A DNA stretch of 36,687 bases, taken from contig JALEKG010000026.1 of assembly GCA_022769185.1 (NCBI GenBank), positions 1 through 36,687 of the forward strand, in the 5' to 3' direction. The notes below the pieces were generated by a model. The model was given only the letters and a program-made list of their open reading frames with translations, made no database searches and was not told the origin of the DNA. Positions 8,481 through 16,604 of this stretch are shown here, in pieces (position 1 is the first letter of the stretch; each line of letters opens with the position of its first letter). The position numbers and the translations under genes were made by a program. The stretch comes from Dorea sp. Lineage in GTDB: Bacteria; Bacillota; Clostridia; Lachnospirales; Lachnospiraceae.

Positions 8481-9695
8481 ATGTTAACATTAGATAAATT
8501 TGAACAGGCCAGTGAGATTGTTAAAAAAGTTACGATTCCGACGAAGCTGGTTTATAGTGAATATTTAAGTCAGCAGACCGGAGGAAAGATTTATTTGAAA
8601 CCTGAAAATATGCAGTATACCGGTGCTTATAAAGTGCGAGGTGCATATTACAAGATCAGCACAATGACAGAAGAGGAACGTGACCGCGGTCTTATCACTG
8701 CGTCAGCAGGGAATCATGCACAGGGAGTCGCTTATGCTGCTCAGAAATTTGGATGTAAAGCTACGATTGTTATGCCGACAGTCACTCCATTGATCAAAGT
8801 AAACCGTACGAAAAATTATGGAGCAGAAGTAATTCTTCACGGTGATGTTTATGACGATGCTTCTTCATATGCATTAAAACTGGCAGAAGAAAAAGGATAT
8901 ACGTTTGTTCATCCGTTTGATGATCTGGATATTGCGACTGGTCAGGGAAGTATTGCTATGGAGATCGTACAAGAACTTCCAACTGTAGATTACATATTGG
9001 TTCCGGTAGGCGGAGGCGGTCTGATTACCGGAGTCTCAACTCTGGCTAAGATGCTGAATCCGAAGATCAAAGTAGTAGGAGTAGAACCAGCAGCTGCAGC
9101 AAGTATGACAGCAGCACTGCAGGCAGGAGAACCTGTGACCCTGGAAAGTGCGAATACGATTGCAGACGGTACTGCTGTAAAACGGGTAGGTGAAAAAATC
9201 TTCCCGTATGCCAAGGAAAATATCGACCAGATACTTACAGTAGAAGATGATGAACTGATCGGAGCCTTTCTGGATCTGGTTGAGAATCATAAAATGGTTG
9301 TCGAAAATTCAGGATTACTTGCGGTTTCAGCTTTAAAACAGCTGGATTTGAAAGGAAAGAAAGCAGTTGCAATCTTAAGTGGCGGAAATATGGACGTGAT
9401 TACCATGTCATCCATCGTACAGCACGGATTGATCCAAAGAGACCGGATTTTCTCAGTATCTGTACTTCTTCCGGATAAAGCCGGTGAGCTTGTACGTGTT
9501 GCAACTACCATTGCGAATGAAAACGGAAATGTAATCAAACTGGAGCACAATCAGTTTGTCAGCACAAATCGAAATGCTGCTGTGGAACTTCGAATCACAA
9601 TGGAAGCATTTGGAACGGAGCATAAACATCAGATTCTGAATGCGTTGGAAGCGGAAGGATTCCGTCCAAGAGAAATCGGTGCAAAATTGTATTAG
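8481..9695 (+). CDS. ilvA: Threonine ammonia-lyase (threonine dehydratase) with ACT domain
   Basis: This PLP enzyme deaminates threonine to 2-oxobutyrate, either for isoleucine synthesis (IlvA) or for threonine breakdown (TdcB type). The PLP lysine is K51 in TGAYKVRGAYYKI. SAGNHAQGVAYAA and the Gly-rich phosphate loop VGGGGL (176-181) follow. From about residue 326 a single ACT-like domain (FSVSVLLPDKAGELVRVATTI) suggests control by an amino acid. The 404-aa, one-ACT layout is between classical IlvA and the short TdcB, so the physiological role is not settled by sequence. It follows ftsY closely, without a terminator between them, and is ended by a strong hairpin. Confidence 0.9.
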   Translation: MLTLDKFEQASEIVKKVTIPTKLVYSEYLSQQTGGKIYLKPENMQYTGAYKVRGAYYKISTMTEEERDRGLITASAGNHAQGVAYAAQKFGCKATIVMPTVTPLIKVNRTKNYGAEVILHGDVYDDASSYALKLAEEKGYTFVHPFDDLDIATGQGSIAMEIVQELPTVDYILVPVGGGGLITGVSTLAKMLNPKIKVVGVEPAAAASMTAALQAGEPVTLESANTIADGTAVKRVGEKIFPYAKENIDQILTVEDDELIGAFLDLVENHKMVVENSGLLAVSALKQLDLKGKKAVAILSGGNMDVITMSSIVQHGLIQRDRIFSVSVLLPDKAGELVRVATTIANENGNVIKLEHNQFVSTNRNAAVELRITMEAFGTEHKHQILNALEAEGFRPREIGAKLY

Positions 9696-9730
9696 GAAAC
9701 AGAAGAGAGATATGATATAATCATGAAATG

Positions 9731-9773
9731 AAAAGGACATTGCAAAGAAGCGAGATTCTGCAATGTCCTTTTT
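9731..9773 (+). terminator. Intrinsic terminator after ilvA
   Basis: AAAAGGACATTGCA (9731-9744) pairs perfectly with TGCAATGTCCTTTT (9759-9772), and a T-run follows. It ends the rnc-smc-ftsY-ilvA block. Confidence 0.9.
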
Positions 9774-9780
9774 GCACAAA

Positions 9781-9798
9781 TTGTTAATTATTTAATAT
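9781..9798. promoter_or_regulatory. Possible Rex-binding site
   Basis: TTGTTAA-TTAT-TTAATAT matches the left half of the known Rex consensus (TTGTTAA-N4-TTAACAA) fully and the right half at 5 of 7 positions. It lies 24 bases upstream of the -35 box of the citrate synthase operon. A rex gene is encoded at 15883-16527. In AT-rich DNA a chance match is plausible. Confidence 0.3.
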
Positions 9799-9821
9799 TT
9801 ATAATACTCGTAATAAAAGGC

Positions 9822-9850
9822 TTGACAGGGTGTGTATAATTGTATACAAT
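9822..9850 (+). promoter_or_regulatory. Promoter with GntR-type operator of the citrate synthase operon
   Basis: A perfect TTGACA (-35, 9822-9827) and TACAAT (-10, 9845-9850) are spaced by 17 bases. The -10 box lies inside the perfect palindrome ATTGTATACAAT (9839-9850). Its core TGTATACA fits the known yGTM-KACy consensus of FadR/FCD-type GntR regulators. The third gene-distance neighbour downstream encodes just such a regulator (11310-11966), so repression by blocking RNA polymerase, with auto-control, is the natural reading. Confidence 0.75.
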
Positions 9851-9903
9851 CATACATATGATTTCATACTTTATCATATTAAATTAGAAAGCGAGCGATT
9901 GAA

Positions 9904-11298
9904 ATGGAGAACAGAAAAGTCTACCTGGACGAACATTCGAATTTATTGCAGCTGGAAGAACATATGTATCCACTGGTTGATGTTGATACACCGAATGTCT
10001 TCCGTAATTTGTTTCATTATGATGAGATCCCGAAGATTGCATTTAATGATAGAATTGTACCCCATAATATGCCGGATGAGATCTGGATTACAGATACAAC
10101 GTTTCGTGATGGACAGCAGTCACGTGCACCATATAGCACAGAACAGATTGTAAAAATCTATGAATATTTTCATCGGCTTGGCGGTCCGAACGGAAAGATC
10201 CGTCAGTGTGAGTTTTTCCTGTACAGTAAGAAAGACCGCGACGCTGTTTATAAATGTATGGAAAAAGATTATAAGTTTCCGGAAATTACCAGCTGGATCC
10301 GTGCAAGTAAGAAGGATTTTGAACTGGTAAAAGAGATTGGAATGAAAGAGACCGGAATTCTGGTAAGTTGCTCTGATTACCACATTTTTTATAAATTAAA
10401 GATGACAAGGCGTGAAGCAATGGAGCATTATCTGTCTATTATCCGTGAATGTCTGGAGACCGGGATCAGTCCAAGATGTCATCTGGAAGATATCACAAGA
10501 TCTGACATCTACGGTTTCGTGATTCCTTTCTGTCTGGAACTGATGAAACTGATGGATGAATATAAGATTCCTGTCAAGGTACGTGTCTGTGATACGATGG
10601 GATACGGTGTCAATTATCCAGGTGCTGTAATTCCACGATCTATTCCAGGTATTATATATGGCCTGCGTGTTCACGCAGGTGTGCCGAGTGAATTGATTGA
10701 ATTCCACGGACATAATGATTTTTATAAAGCAGTCAGCAATTCTTCCACGGCATGGCTGTATGGTGCCTGTGGAGTCAACTGTTCCTTATTTGGAATTGGA
10801 GAGCGTACCGGAAATACTCCGCTTGAAGCAATGGTATTTGAGTATGCACAGCTTCGAGGCACACTGGATGGAATGGATACAAGAGTCATCTCGGAACTTG
10901 CAGAATATTACGAGAAAGAGATCGGCTATCAGATTCCTTCCAGAACACCATTTGTCGGTAAGAACTTTAATGTGACAAGAGCAGGAATCCATGCAGACGG
11001 ACTTCTGAAAAATGAAGAAATCTATAACATTTTTGATACAGGAAAATTCCTGAACCGTCCGCCGCTTGTAGCAGTATCAAATACTTCCGGACTGGCAGGA
11101 ATTGCACACTGGATCAATACGTACTTCAAACTGCCGACAGAAAAACAGGTCGATAAGAATTGTGAACTTGTAAGTATGGTAAAAGACTGGGTCGATAAAG
11201 AATATGAGGGTGGTCGTGTTACGGTACTGACAGATGAAGAGCTTCTGACAGTAATTGATGAAGCCTGCAGCAAACTCGGCATCCGCCTGGTATCATAG
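9904..11298 (+). CDS. Putative Re-type citrate synthase (isopropylmalate/homocitrate synthase fold)
   Basis: This is a DRE-TIM metallolyase. The metal and acceptor motif DTTFRDGQQ is at residues 64-72, and HGHND (268-272) supplies two more metal ligands. CRHLED-like and NTSGLAG motifs also fit the isopropylmalate synthase superfamily. There is no C-terminal LeuA dimer (leucine-binding) domain, and the 464-aa length and extended N-terminus (MENRKVYLDEHSNLLQLEE) differ from ordinary LeuA. The gene shares an operon with isocitrate dehydrogenase, as the Re-citrate synthase of strict anaerobes such as Clostridium kluyveri would suggest. The likely reaction is acetyl-CoA plus oxaloacetate to citrate, feeding 2-oxoglutarate and glutamate. 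The fold and operon are seen; the substrate is inferred. Homocitrate or citramalate synthase remain possible. Confidence 0.7.
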   Translation: MENRKVYLDEHSNLLQLEEHMYPLVDVDTPNVFRNLFHYDEIPKIAFNDRIVPHNMPDEIWITDTTFRDGQQSRAPYSTEQIVKIYEYFHRLGGPNGKIRQCEFFLYSKKDRDAVYKCMEKDYKFPEITSWIRASKKDFELVKEIGMKETGILVSCSDYHIFYKLKMTRREAMEHYLSIIRECLETGISPRCHLEDITRSDIYGFVIPFCLELMKLMDEYKIPVKVRVCDTMGYGVNYPGAVIPRSIPGIIYGLRVHAGVPSELIEFHGHNDFYKAVSNSSTAWLYGACGVNCSLFGIGERTGNTPLEAMVFEYAQLRGTLDGMDTRVISELAEYYEKEIGYQIPSRTPFVGKNFNVTRAGIHADGLLKNEEIYNIFDTGKFLNRPPLVAVSNTSGLAGIAHWINTYFKLPTEKQVDKNCELVSMVKDWVDKEYEGGRVTVLTDEELLTVIDEACSKLGIRLVS

Positions 11299-11309
11299 AG
11301 GTGAAACGT

Positions 11310-11966
11310 ATGGAAGAATATCATGATAATTCCTTAAGAGGAAAAGTTTTTCAACGCATACGGGAAGATATATTAAACGGTGTATATAAAGAACATGAAG
11401 AATTAAGAGAAGTGACCATCGGGGAAGAGCTTGGAGTCAGCAGGACTCCGGTCAGAGAAGCACTCAGACAGCTGGAATTGGAAGGACTGGTCAGCATTAT
11501 CCCCAATAAAGGGGCATATGTGACTGGAATCACTATGAAAGATGTGAGAGATATCTATAAGATCCGCTCTCAGCTGGAAGGTCTGTGTGCAAGGTGGGCA
11601 ACACAAAATATTACCGAAGAACAGATTGAAAATCTGGAAGAAATCATTTTATTGTCTGATTTTCATTTGCATAAAAAAGGTGAAGGGCAGACAGAACAGG
11701 TATCTGAGATGGATGGAAAATTTCATAAAATAATGTATGAGGCATCTCAAAGCCGCATTTTGGAACATTTGTTAAAGGATTTTCACAAATATGTACAAAT
11801 GGCAAGAACGATGTCGATTGAAGCCCCCAATCGTGCAGAAAAATCCATTGAAGAACACAGAGAAATCTTAAATGCAATTAAGGCAAAAGATGCAGACCGC
11901 GCAGAGATGCTTGCAAATCAGCACATTCTGAATGTAATGGAGAATCTGCATCTGAACGAATCATAG
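11310..11966 (+). CDS. GntR-family transcriptional regulator (FCD domain)
   Basis: An N-terminal winged helix-turn-helix (about residues 8-70, with ELGVSRTPVREALRQLELEGLV) is followed by an all-helical FCD ligand domain with EMDGKFHKIMYEAS and an EHREIL motif. In this group Asp/His residues often bind a metal that helps hold a carboxylate ligand. I chose ATG 11310 because GAGGTG lies 6 bases upstream; a GTG at 11301 in the same frame would overlap that site. It is sandwiched between the citrate synthase and isocitrate dehydrogenase genes, 11 and 53 bases away. Its family operator is found in the operon promoter. The ligand may be citrate, 2-oxoglutarate or another carboxylate; that is a guess. 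Confidence 0.88.
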   Translation: MEEYHDNSLRGKVFQRIREDILNGVYKEHEELREVTIGEELGVSRTPVREALRQLELEGLVSIIPNKGAYVTGITMKDVRDIYKIRSQLEGLCARWATQNITEEQIENLEEIILLSDFHLHKKGEGQTEQVSEMDGKFHKIMYEASQSRILEHLLKDFHKYVQMARTMSIEAPNRAEKSIEEHREILNAIKAKDADRAEMLANQHILNVMENLHLNES

Positions 11967-12019
11967 AACCCGTTAACCAAGCGAAACCATAAAGATTCAA
12001 ACAGGAGGAGAATGTAAAG

Positions 12020-13216
12020 ATGGCAAAAATTAAGATGACAACCCCTATTGTAGAGATGGATGGAGACGAGATGACAAGAATTCTCTGGAAGATGATCAAA
12101 GAAAATCTTCTGGAACCATTCGTTGAACTGAATACAGAATACTATGATCTTGGACTGGAATATCGTAATGAGACGAATGACCAGGTTACGGTGGATGCCG
12201 CGAATGCAACGAAGAAATATAAAGTTGCCGTAAAATGTGCAACGATCACCCCAAATGCTGCACGTATGACAGAATATAATCTGAAAGAAATGTGGAAGAG
12301 TCCGAATGGTACCATCCGTGCAATCCTGGATGGAACGGTATTCCGCGCACCGATTGTTGTAAAGGGGATCGAGCCATGTGTGAAAAATTGGAAAAAACCA
12401 ATCACAATCGCGAGACATGCATATGGTGATGTTTACAAAAATACAGAGATGAAGATTCCTGGACCAGGAAAAGTAGAACTGGTCTATACAGCAGAAGATG
12501 GATCAGAGACCAGAGAACTGGTACACAATTACGCAGGACCTGGAGTTGCACAGGGAATGCATAATTTATGTGGTTCCATCGAAAGCTTTGCAAGAAGCTG
12601 TTTTAACTATGCTCTGGATACCAGACAGGATCTGTGGTTTGCGACCAAAGACACCATTTCCAAAAAGTACGATCACACATTCAAAGATATCTTCCAGGAG
12701 ATCTATGATGCAGAATATGCAGAAAAATTTGAAAAAGCAGGTATCGTATATTTCTATACACTGATCGATGACGCAGTTGCACGTGTAATGAAGTCAGAAG
12801 GAGGATACATCTGGGCATGTAAGAACTATGATGGAGATGTGATGAGTGATATGGTATCTTCTGCATTTGGTTCACTTGCAATGATGACTTCAGTACTGGT
12901 ATCTCCGGACGGATATTACGAATATGAGGCAGCACATGGAACCGTACAGCGTCATTATTACAAACACCTGAAAGGAGAAGAGACCTCTACAAACTCTGTA
13001 GCAACCATCTTCGCATGGACAGGTGCATTGAGAAAACGTGGCGAATTGGATGAAAATCAGGAACTGATGGAATTCGCAGATAAACTTGAAAAAGCAACAA
13101 TTGATACCATCGAAGAAGGAAAAATGACCAAAGACCTGGCATTGATCACAACACTGGAGAATCCAACTGTACTGAACAGTGAGGACTTCATCAAAGCCAT
13201 CGCGGAGAAATTATAA
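12020..13216 (+). CDS. icd: NADP-dependent isocitrate dehydrogenase, eukaryotic-type subfamily
   Basis: The enzyme oxidises and decarboxylates isocitrate to 2-oxoglutarate, making NADPH. The protein starts [21 protein letters not shown] and contains [15 protein letters not shown] and a substrate loop with [16 protein letters not shown]. Both are typical of the dimeric, eukaryote-like (type II) NADP enzymes rather than E. coli Icd. The coenzyme region [23 protein letters not shown] fits NADP use. The 398-aa length is usual. AGGAGG precedes ATG 12020. It is the last gene of the citrate synthase/GntR operon; aconitase, needed between the two enzymes, is not in the window. Confidence 0.93.
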   Translation: MAKIKMTTPIVEMDGDEMTRILWKMIKENLLEPFVELNTEYYDLGLEYRNETNDQVTVDAANATKKYKVAVKCATITPNAARMTEYNLKEMWKSPNGTIRAILDGTVFRAPIVVKGIEPCVKNWKKPITIARHAYGDVYKNTEMKIPGPGKVELVYTAEDGSETRELVHNYAGPGVAQGMHNLCGSIESFARSCFNYALDTRQDLWFATKDTISKKYDHTFKDIFQEIYDAEYAEKFEKAGIVYFYTLIDDAVARVMKSEGGYIWACKNYDGDVMSDMVSSAFGSLAMMTSVLVSPDGYYEYEAAHGTVQRHYYKHLKGEETSTNSVATIFAWTGALRKRGELDENQELMEFADKLEKATIDTIEEGKMTKDLALITTLENPTVLNSEDFIKAIAEKL

Positions 13217-13231
13217 TAGTTTTCCAGTACA

Positions 13232-13395
13232 AAACACACCTATATTGCAACACGCAGCCTGCACCCACTTCGCTGAACTATGCATCAACTGCAACCAAAG
13301 CCGCTCACGAGAGCGTTCGCGGCTGGTTTCTGTAGATGCAGGATTTCAGCTCGTATTTGTGCAAATGGCTGCTCCGTTGCAATATAGGTGTGTTT
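13232..13395. repeat. 164-bp near-palindromic element (MITE- or REP-like)
   Basis: The ends are perfect 20-bp inverted repeats: 13232-13251 (AAACACACCTATATTGCAAC) and 13376-13395. Further inside, the arms keep pairing with interruptions: GCAGCC, TGCAC, GCTGAA, GCATC and GCCGC on the left have complements in order on the right. The apex is CGCTC-ACGA-GAGCG. The whole could fold into one long hairpin. It begins 15 bases after the icd stop and has no open frame of note. Its structure is like a miniature inverted-repeat element or an intergenic palindromic repeat; no target-site duplication is evident. Confidence 0.75.
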
Positions 13396-13485
13396 CTGTC
13401 TATGAAAGCCGTAAATTCGAGTTTCAGACTTTATAGTGCGTTTGTATGGAATAATGTGCTGTTGGAACTGGGCACTACTTCCCGT

Positions 13486-13513
13486 TTGAAATATAGAAGA
13501 TATATGTTATACT
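13486..13513 (+). promoter_or_regulatory. Promoter of the small Cys-rich gene
   Basis: TTGAAA (13486-13491) and TATACT (13508-13513) are 16 bases apart, and TGT directly before the -10 box makes it an extended -10. The interval 13396-13485 between the palindromic element and this promoter shows nothing recognisable. Confidence 0.65.
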
Positions 13514-13539
13514 AGGTTCTGTGAAAGGAGACGGATCGT

Positions 13540-13716
13540 ATGAAGAGTAATTGTGAATCTTGTGCTCATTATGAATATGATGAGGATTATGAATGTTATA
13601 CTTGCCAGATGGATCTGGATGAGGATGAACTTTATCGGTTTGTAACGAATACGTATCAGGATTGTCCTTATTATAGTTATGGTGATGAATATACGATTGT
13701 GAGGCATCAGATGTAA
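13540..13716 (+). CDS. Small Cys-rich protein, DUF6472-like
   Basis: This 58-codon gene starts MKSNCESCAHYEYDEDYECY and ends DEYTIVRHQM. It has five Cys: C5, C8, C19, C22 and C42. Two CxxC pairs (5/8 and 19/22) and a later CPYY could bind a metal. It is very acidic, with runs of D, E and Y. A strong extended -10 promoter and an AAAGGAG ribosome-binding site precede ATG 13540, and a terminator follows, so it is a single-gene unit. I believe it resembles the DUF6472 family of small Lachnospiraceae proteins; that name is from memory and untested. Function is unknown. A metal-binding or redox role is a guess from the CxxC pairs. Confidence 0.75.
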   Translation: MKSNCESCAHYEYDEDYECYTCQMDLDEDELYRFVTNTYQDCPYYSYGDEYTIVRHQM

Positions 13717-13731
13717 AAGGTTGATTAATGA

Positions 13732-13775
13732 AGCGGGGTAACTGCACATGTTTTTGTGCCATTACCCCGCTCTTG
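13732..13775. terminator. Bidirectional terminator between convergent genes
   Basis: AGCGGGGTAA (13732-13741) pairs perfectly with TTACCCCGCT (13762-13771), with an inner GCAC/GTGC stem. It lies between the small Cys-rich gene and the end of the ABC-F gene on the other strand, so it can serve both. Confidence 0.85.
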
Positions 13776-13777
13776 GC

Positions 13778-15760
13778 TTATTCTGCCAGTTCTTCCCATT
13801 TTTCGTACAGTTCTTCTAATTCTTCGGCGATTGCCGCTTTCTCTTTTGCTAGCTCCTGGCATTTGACGGAATTGGTGAAGATTTCTTCCTGCATCATCAG
13901 TCCATCGATTTCTACATCTCGTTCTTCAAGAACTGTGATGCGCTCTTCCGTCTTTTTTAGCTCGTTTTTGCGTTTGCGTTCCCGTGCCTGGGCTTCTTTT
14001 TGTTCCTGCCAGCTGAGCTTGGATTCGCTGACAGAAGCTATGGAAGAGTTCCCGGAAGTAGCAGAGCCTGCGGAAGTAGCAGAGTTCCCTGAAGCTGCGC
14101 CTGCTGTTCCGGGTGCCGGTGCAGCAGAAACTGTGCCTGCATAGATTGCTGTTAATTCTTCCTTTTTCTCCAGATAATAATCGTAATTCCCGATATAATT
14201 TACAAATGTCTGATTGACCAGATCCATAATTCTGGTTGCGGTCTGATTGATGAAGTAACGGTCATGGGAAACATAGAGAACCGTACCGGTATAATCGTTC
14301 AGTGCTTTTTCAAGAATCTCCTTGGATGTGATATCCAGATGGTTCGTTGGTTCGTCGAGAATCAGGAAATTCGCTTCTGAGAGCATCAATTTTGCGAGTG
14401 ATACACGACCGCGTTCTCCGCCGCTTAACGAACTGATCTGCTTAAATACATCGTCTCCGGTAAAGAGAAAGGCTGCGAGAACATTTCGAATCGCAGTATT
14501 TGTAAGATTCGGATAATCATCGGATATTTCATCGAAGATAGTTTTTTCCATATGAAGAACATGATGTTCCTGATCATAATATCCGATCTTTACATTCGTT
14601 CCAAGGGTGAAGGTACCATCATCTGCAGGAATTACCCGGTTCAGAATCTTAAGCAGTGTAGTTTTTCCGGTCCCGTTATCACCGATGATCGCAACGTGTT
14701 CCCCACGTTTAATCTCAAAACTGATATCAGAAAACAAACATTGATCCGGAAATGCTTTGCTTAAATGTTCTACGGTCAGTACGTCATTACCACTGACACA
14801 CGATGGTTCCAGTTTCAGATGAATCTCTGTATTCACATCCATCGGTTTCTCAACCGGCTTCATTTTCTCCAGCATCTTTTCACGGCTCTCTGCACGTTTG
14901 ATTGATTTTTCACGGTTGAAAGAGCGGAGCTTTTCTATAACAGCTTCCTGATGTTTGATTTCCTGCTGCTGATTCAAATATTCTTTTAAACGGGCTTCCC
15001 GGAGCTGCTTTTTCTTGGCAGCATAATCACTGTAATTACCCTGATAAGTCATTAGTTTTCCCTGTTCGATCTCCAGAACTTTGGTGACAACACGATTTAA
15101 AAAATAACGGTCGTGAGAAACGATCAATACAGCTCCTGGATAATTCAGAAGATAAGTTTCAAGCCATGCAATGGAATTCATATCCAGATGGTTCGTCGGC
15201 TCATCGAGAAGAAGAATATCCGGTTTTGTCAGCAGAAGTTTTCCTAGAGAAACACGGGTCTTCTGTCCGCCGGAAAGAGTATCCACTGGTTTTGTAAAAT
15301 CATTTTCTCCAAAGCCAAGTCCCTTTAAGACACCGGTAATTTCACTTTCATAAGCATATCCATTCTCACGTTCAAAAGCGGCGGTCAGTCGATTGTAGGT
15401 ATTGAGACGTGATTCCAGCTCTTCCCCTTCCAGAAACTTTAATTCCTGTTCAATTGCACGGATCTGCTGCTCCATGGCAATTACTTCGGCTTTGGCAAGC
15501 TTTACTTCCTCATAGATCGTATTGCCGCTTTGCATCTGCTGATGCTGGGCAAGATAACCAAGCGTTTTTCCTTTTGTTAAAATTACATTTCCACCATCTG
15601 ACGGAAGTTCGCCGACAATCATTTTTAGAAGAGTAGACTTTCCGGCACCATTCGGACCGACAAGTGCAGCTTTTTCGTGATCCTCTATATGAAATGATCC
15701 ATCGGCAACAATCACATTCTCACCGAAGGATTTACTGATTCCGTGACAAGCTAATATCAT
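13778..15760 (-). CDS. ABC-F family ATPase, YdiF/Uup-like
   Basis: It has two fused ATP-binding cassettes and no membrane segments, the layout of ABC-F proteins, which act on ribosomes as translation factors or antibiotic-protection factors. Cassette 1 has GPNGAGKST, LSGGQKTR and LLLDEPTNHLD; cassette 2 has GDNGTGKTT, LSGGERGR and LILDEPTNHLD. A basic linker with REARLKEYLNQQQEI separates them. After cassette 2, a low-complexity Ala/Gly/Ser/Thr stretch (about residues 545-585) leads to a C-terminal coiled coil ending YEKWEELAE. The start is the ATG at 15758-15760 with GGAGGAAA upstream; the longer open frame to 15985 crosses the promoters. In B. subtilis ydiF also neighbours rex. Antibiotic resistance cannot be inferred. 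Length is 660 aa. Confidence 0.9.
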   Translation of the reverse strand: MILACHGISKSFGENVIVADGSFHIEDHEKAALVGPNGAGKSTLLKMIVGELPSDGGNVILTKGKTLGYLAQHQQMQSGNTIYEEVKLAKAEVIAMEQQIRAIEQELKFLEGEELESRLNTYNRLTAAFERENGYAYESEITGVLKGLGFGENDFTKPVDTLSGGQKTRVSLGKLLLTKPDILLLDEPTNHLDMNSIAWLETYLLNYPGAVLIVSHDRYFLNRVVTKVLEIEQGKLMTYQGNYSDYAAKKKQLREARLKEYLNQQQEIKHQEAVIEKLRSFNREKSIKRAESREKMLEKMKPVEKPMDVNTEIHLKLEPSCVSGNDVLTVEHLSKAFPDQCLFSDISFEIKRGEHVAIIGDNGTGKTTLLKILNRVIPADDGTFTLGTNVKIGYYDQEHHVLHMEKTIFDEISDDYPNLTNTAIRNVLAAFLFTGDDVFKQISSLSGGERGRVSLAKLMLSEANFLILDEPTNHLDITSKEILEKALNDYTGTVLYVSHDRYFINQTATRIMDLVNQTFVNYIGNYDYYLEKKEELTAIYAGTVSAAPAPGTAGAASGNSATSAGSATSGNSSIASVSESKLSWQEQKEAQARERKRKNELKKTEERITVLEERDVEIDGLMMQEEIFTNSVKCQELAKEKAAIAEELEELYEKWEELAE

Positions 15761-15787
15761 GGTCTTTCCTCCTTTGCATTCTTTTTC

Positions 15788-15815
15788 ATTATAACGGATA
15801 TAGACCAAAATACAA
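15788..15815 (-). promoter_or_regulatory. Promoter of the ABC-F gene
   Basis: On the minus strand TTGTAT (15815-15810) and TATAAT (15793-15788) are 16 bases apart. The -10 box is about 27 bases from the start codon. It is back-to-back with the rex promoter. Confidence 0.65.
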
Positions 15816-15822
15816 CTATTGT

Positions 15823-15851
15823 TTGACAAGAAAGTGGTGATTTTATATAAT
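15823..15851 (+). promoter_or_regulatory. Consensus promoter of rex
   Basis: TTGACA (15823-15828) and TATAAT (15846-15851) are 17 bases apart: a perfect sigma-A promoter. An AT palindrome ATAAATTTAT (15850-15859) overlaps the -10 end. I saw no clear Rex box here. Confidence 0.85.
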
Positions 15852-15882
15852 AAATTTATATTATAACAGGAAGGTGAAGACA

Positions 15883-16527
15883 TTGGAAAGCAGAGAGATA
15901 TCGCAGGCAGTGATTCGGCGTTTACCGAGATATTACCGTTATTTAGGAGAATTATTGGAAAATGGAGTAGAACGAATCTCTTCAAATGATCTTAGTAAGC
16001 GAATGAAAGTAACTGCTTCACAGATTCGTCAGGATCTTAATAATTTTGGAGGATTTGGTCAGCAGGGATATGGATATAACGTAAAATATTTGTACACTGA
16101 GATTGGAAAGATTCTGGGATTGGAAGAAGACCATAACATTATTATTATTGGTGCCGGTAACCTGGGACAGGCACTTGCCAATTATGCCGCATTTGAAAAA
16201 AGAGGATTTATTTTAAAGGGAATCTTTGATGTGAATCCGAAGCTGGAAGGAGTGGCGATCCGGGGTGTACCGATCCGTATGATGGATGATCTGAAACCTT
16301 TTGTACAGAGCAATAATGTTGATATTGCTGTTTTGACGATTCCAAAAGAAAAGGCAATTGAGGTTGCTAATGTGCTGGTTGATAACGGGGTTCGCGCAAT
16401 CTGGAATTTTGCTCATACCGATTTGAATCTCCCGGAACATATCATTGTAGAAAACGTGCATTTGTCTGAAAGCCTGATGCAGTTATCTTACAATATCAGC
16501 CGATATAATGAAGATCATAAAAAATAA
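15883..16527 (+). CDS. rex: Redox-sensing transcriptional repressor Rex
   Basis: Rex senses the NADH/NAD+ ratio and represses fermentative and hydrogen or reductant genes when NADH is low. The N-terminal winged helix (about 1-75) has VTASQIRQDLNNFGGFGQQGYGY, a strongly conserved Rex block. The Rossmann motif GAGNLG lies in IIIIGAGNLGQALA, followed by FDVNP. The C-terminus ends in a swap helix (SESLMQLSYNISRYN). I place the start at TTG 15883 because AGGAAGG is about 8 bases upstream; GTG 15874 in the same frame overlaps that site. Length is 214 aa, normal for Rex. It is the only gene between its promoter and a strong terminator. Confidence 0.92.
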   Translation: MESREISQAVIRRLPRYYRYLGELLENGVERISSNDLSKRMKVTASQIRQDLNNFGGFGQQGYGYNVKYLYTEIGKILGLEEDHNIIIIGAGNLGQALANYAAFEKRGFILKGIFDVNPKLEGVAIRGVPIRMMDDLKPFVQSNNVDIAVLTIPKEKAIEVANVLVDNGVRAIWNFAHTDLNLPEHIIVENVHLSESLMQLSYNISRYNEDHKK

Positions 16528-16538
16528 GGAATCATTGA

Positions 16539-16587
16539 CGTGTAAAGGCAGGCGTGTGCAGACATGCTTGTCTTTACACGTTCTTTT
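16539..16587 (+). terminator. Intrinsic terminator after rex
   Basis: CGTGTAAAG (16539-16547) pairs with CTTTACACG (16572-16580). Pairing with wobbles goes on inward to a GCAG loop, giving a stem of about 19 bp, followed by TTCTTTT. Confidence 0.85.
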
Positions 16588-16604
16588 ATCATGGAGGTGA
16601 TACC

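Noticed and set aside
9835-9840. TATAAT at 9835-9840 as the -10 box of the citrate synthase operon
   Set aside because: It is only 7 bases from the TTGACA; TACAAT at 9845-9850 has the correct 17-base spacing.
15760-15882. Rex autoregulatory box in the ABC-F/rex gap
   Set aside because: TTGTTTGACAAG resembles only a half-site; no spaced TTGTTAA/TTAACAA pair was found.
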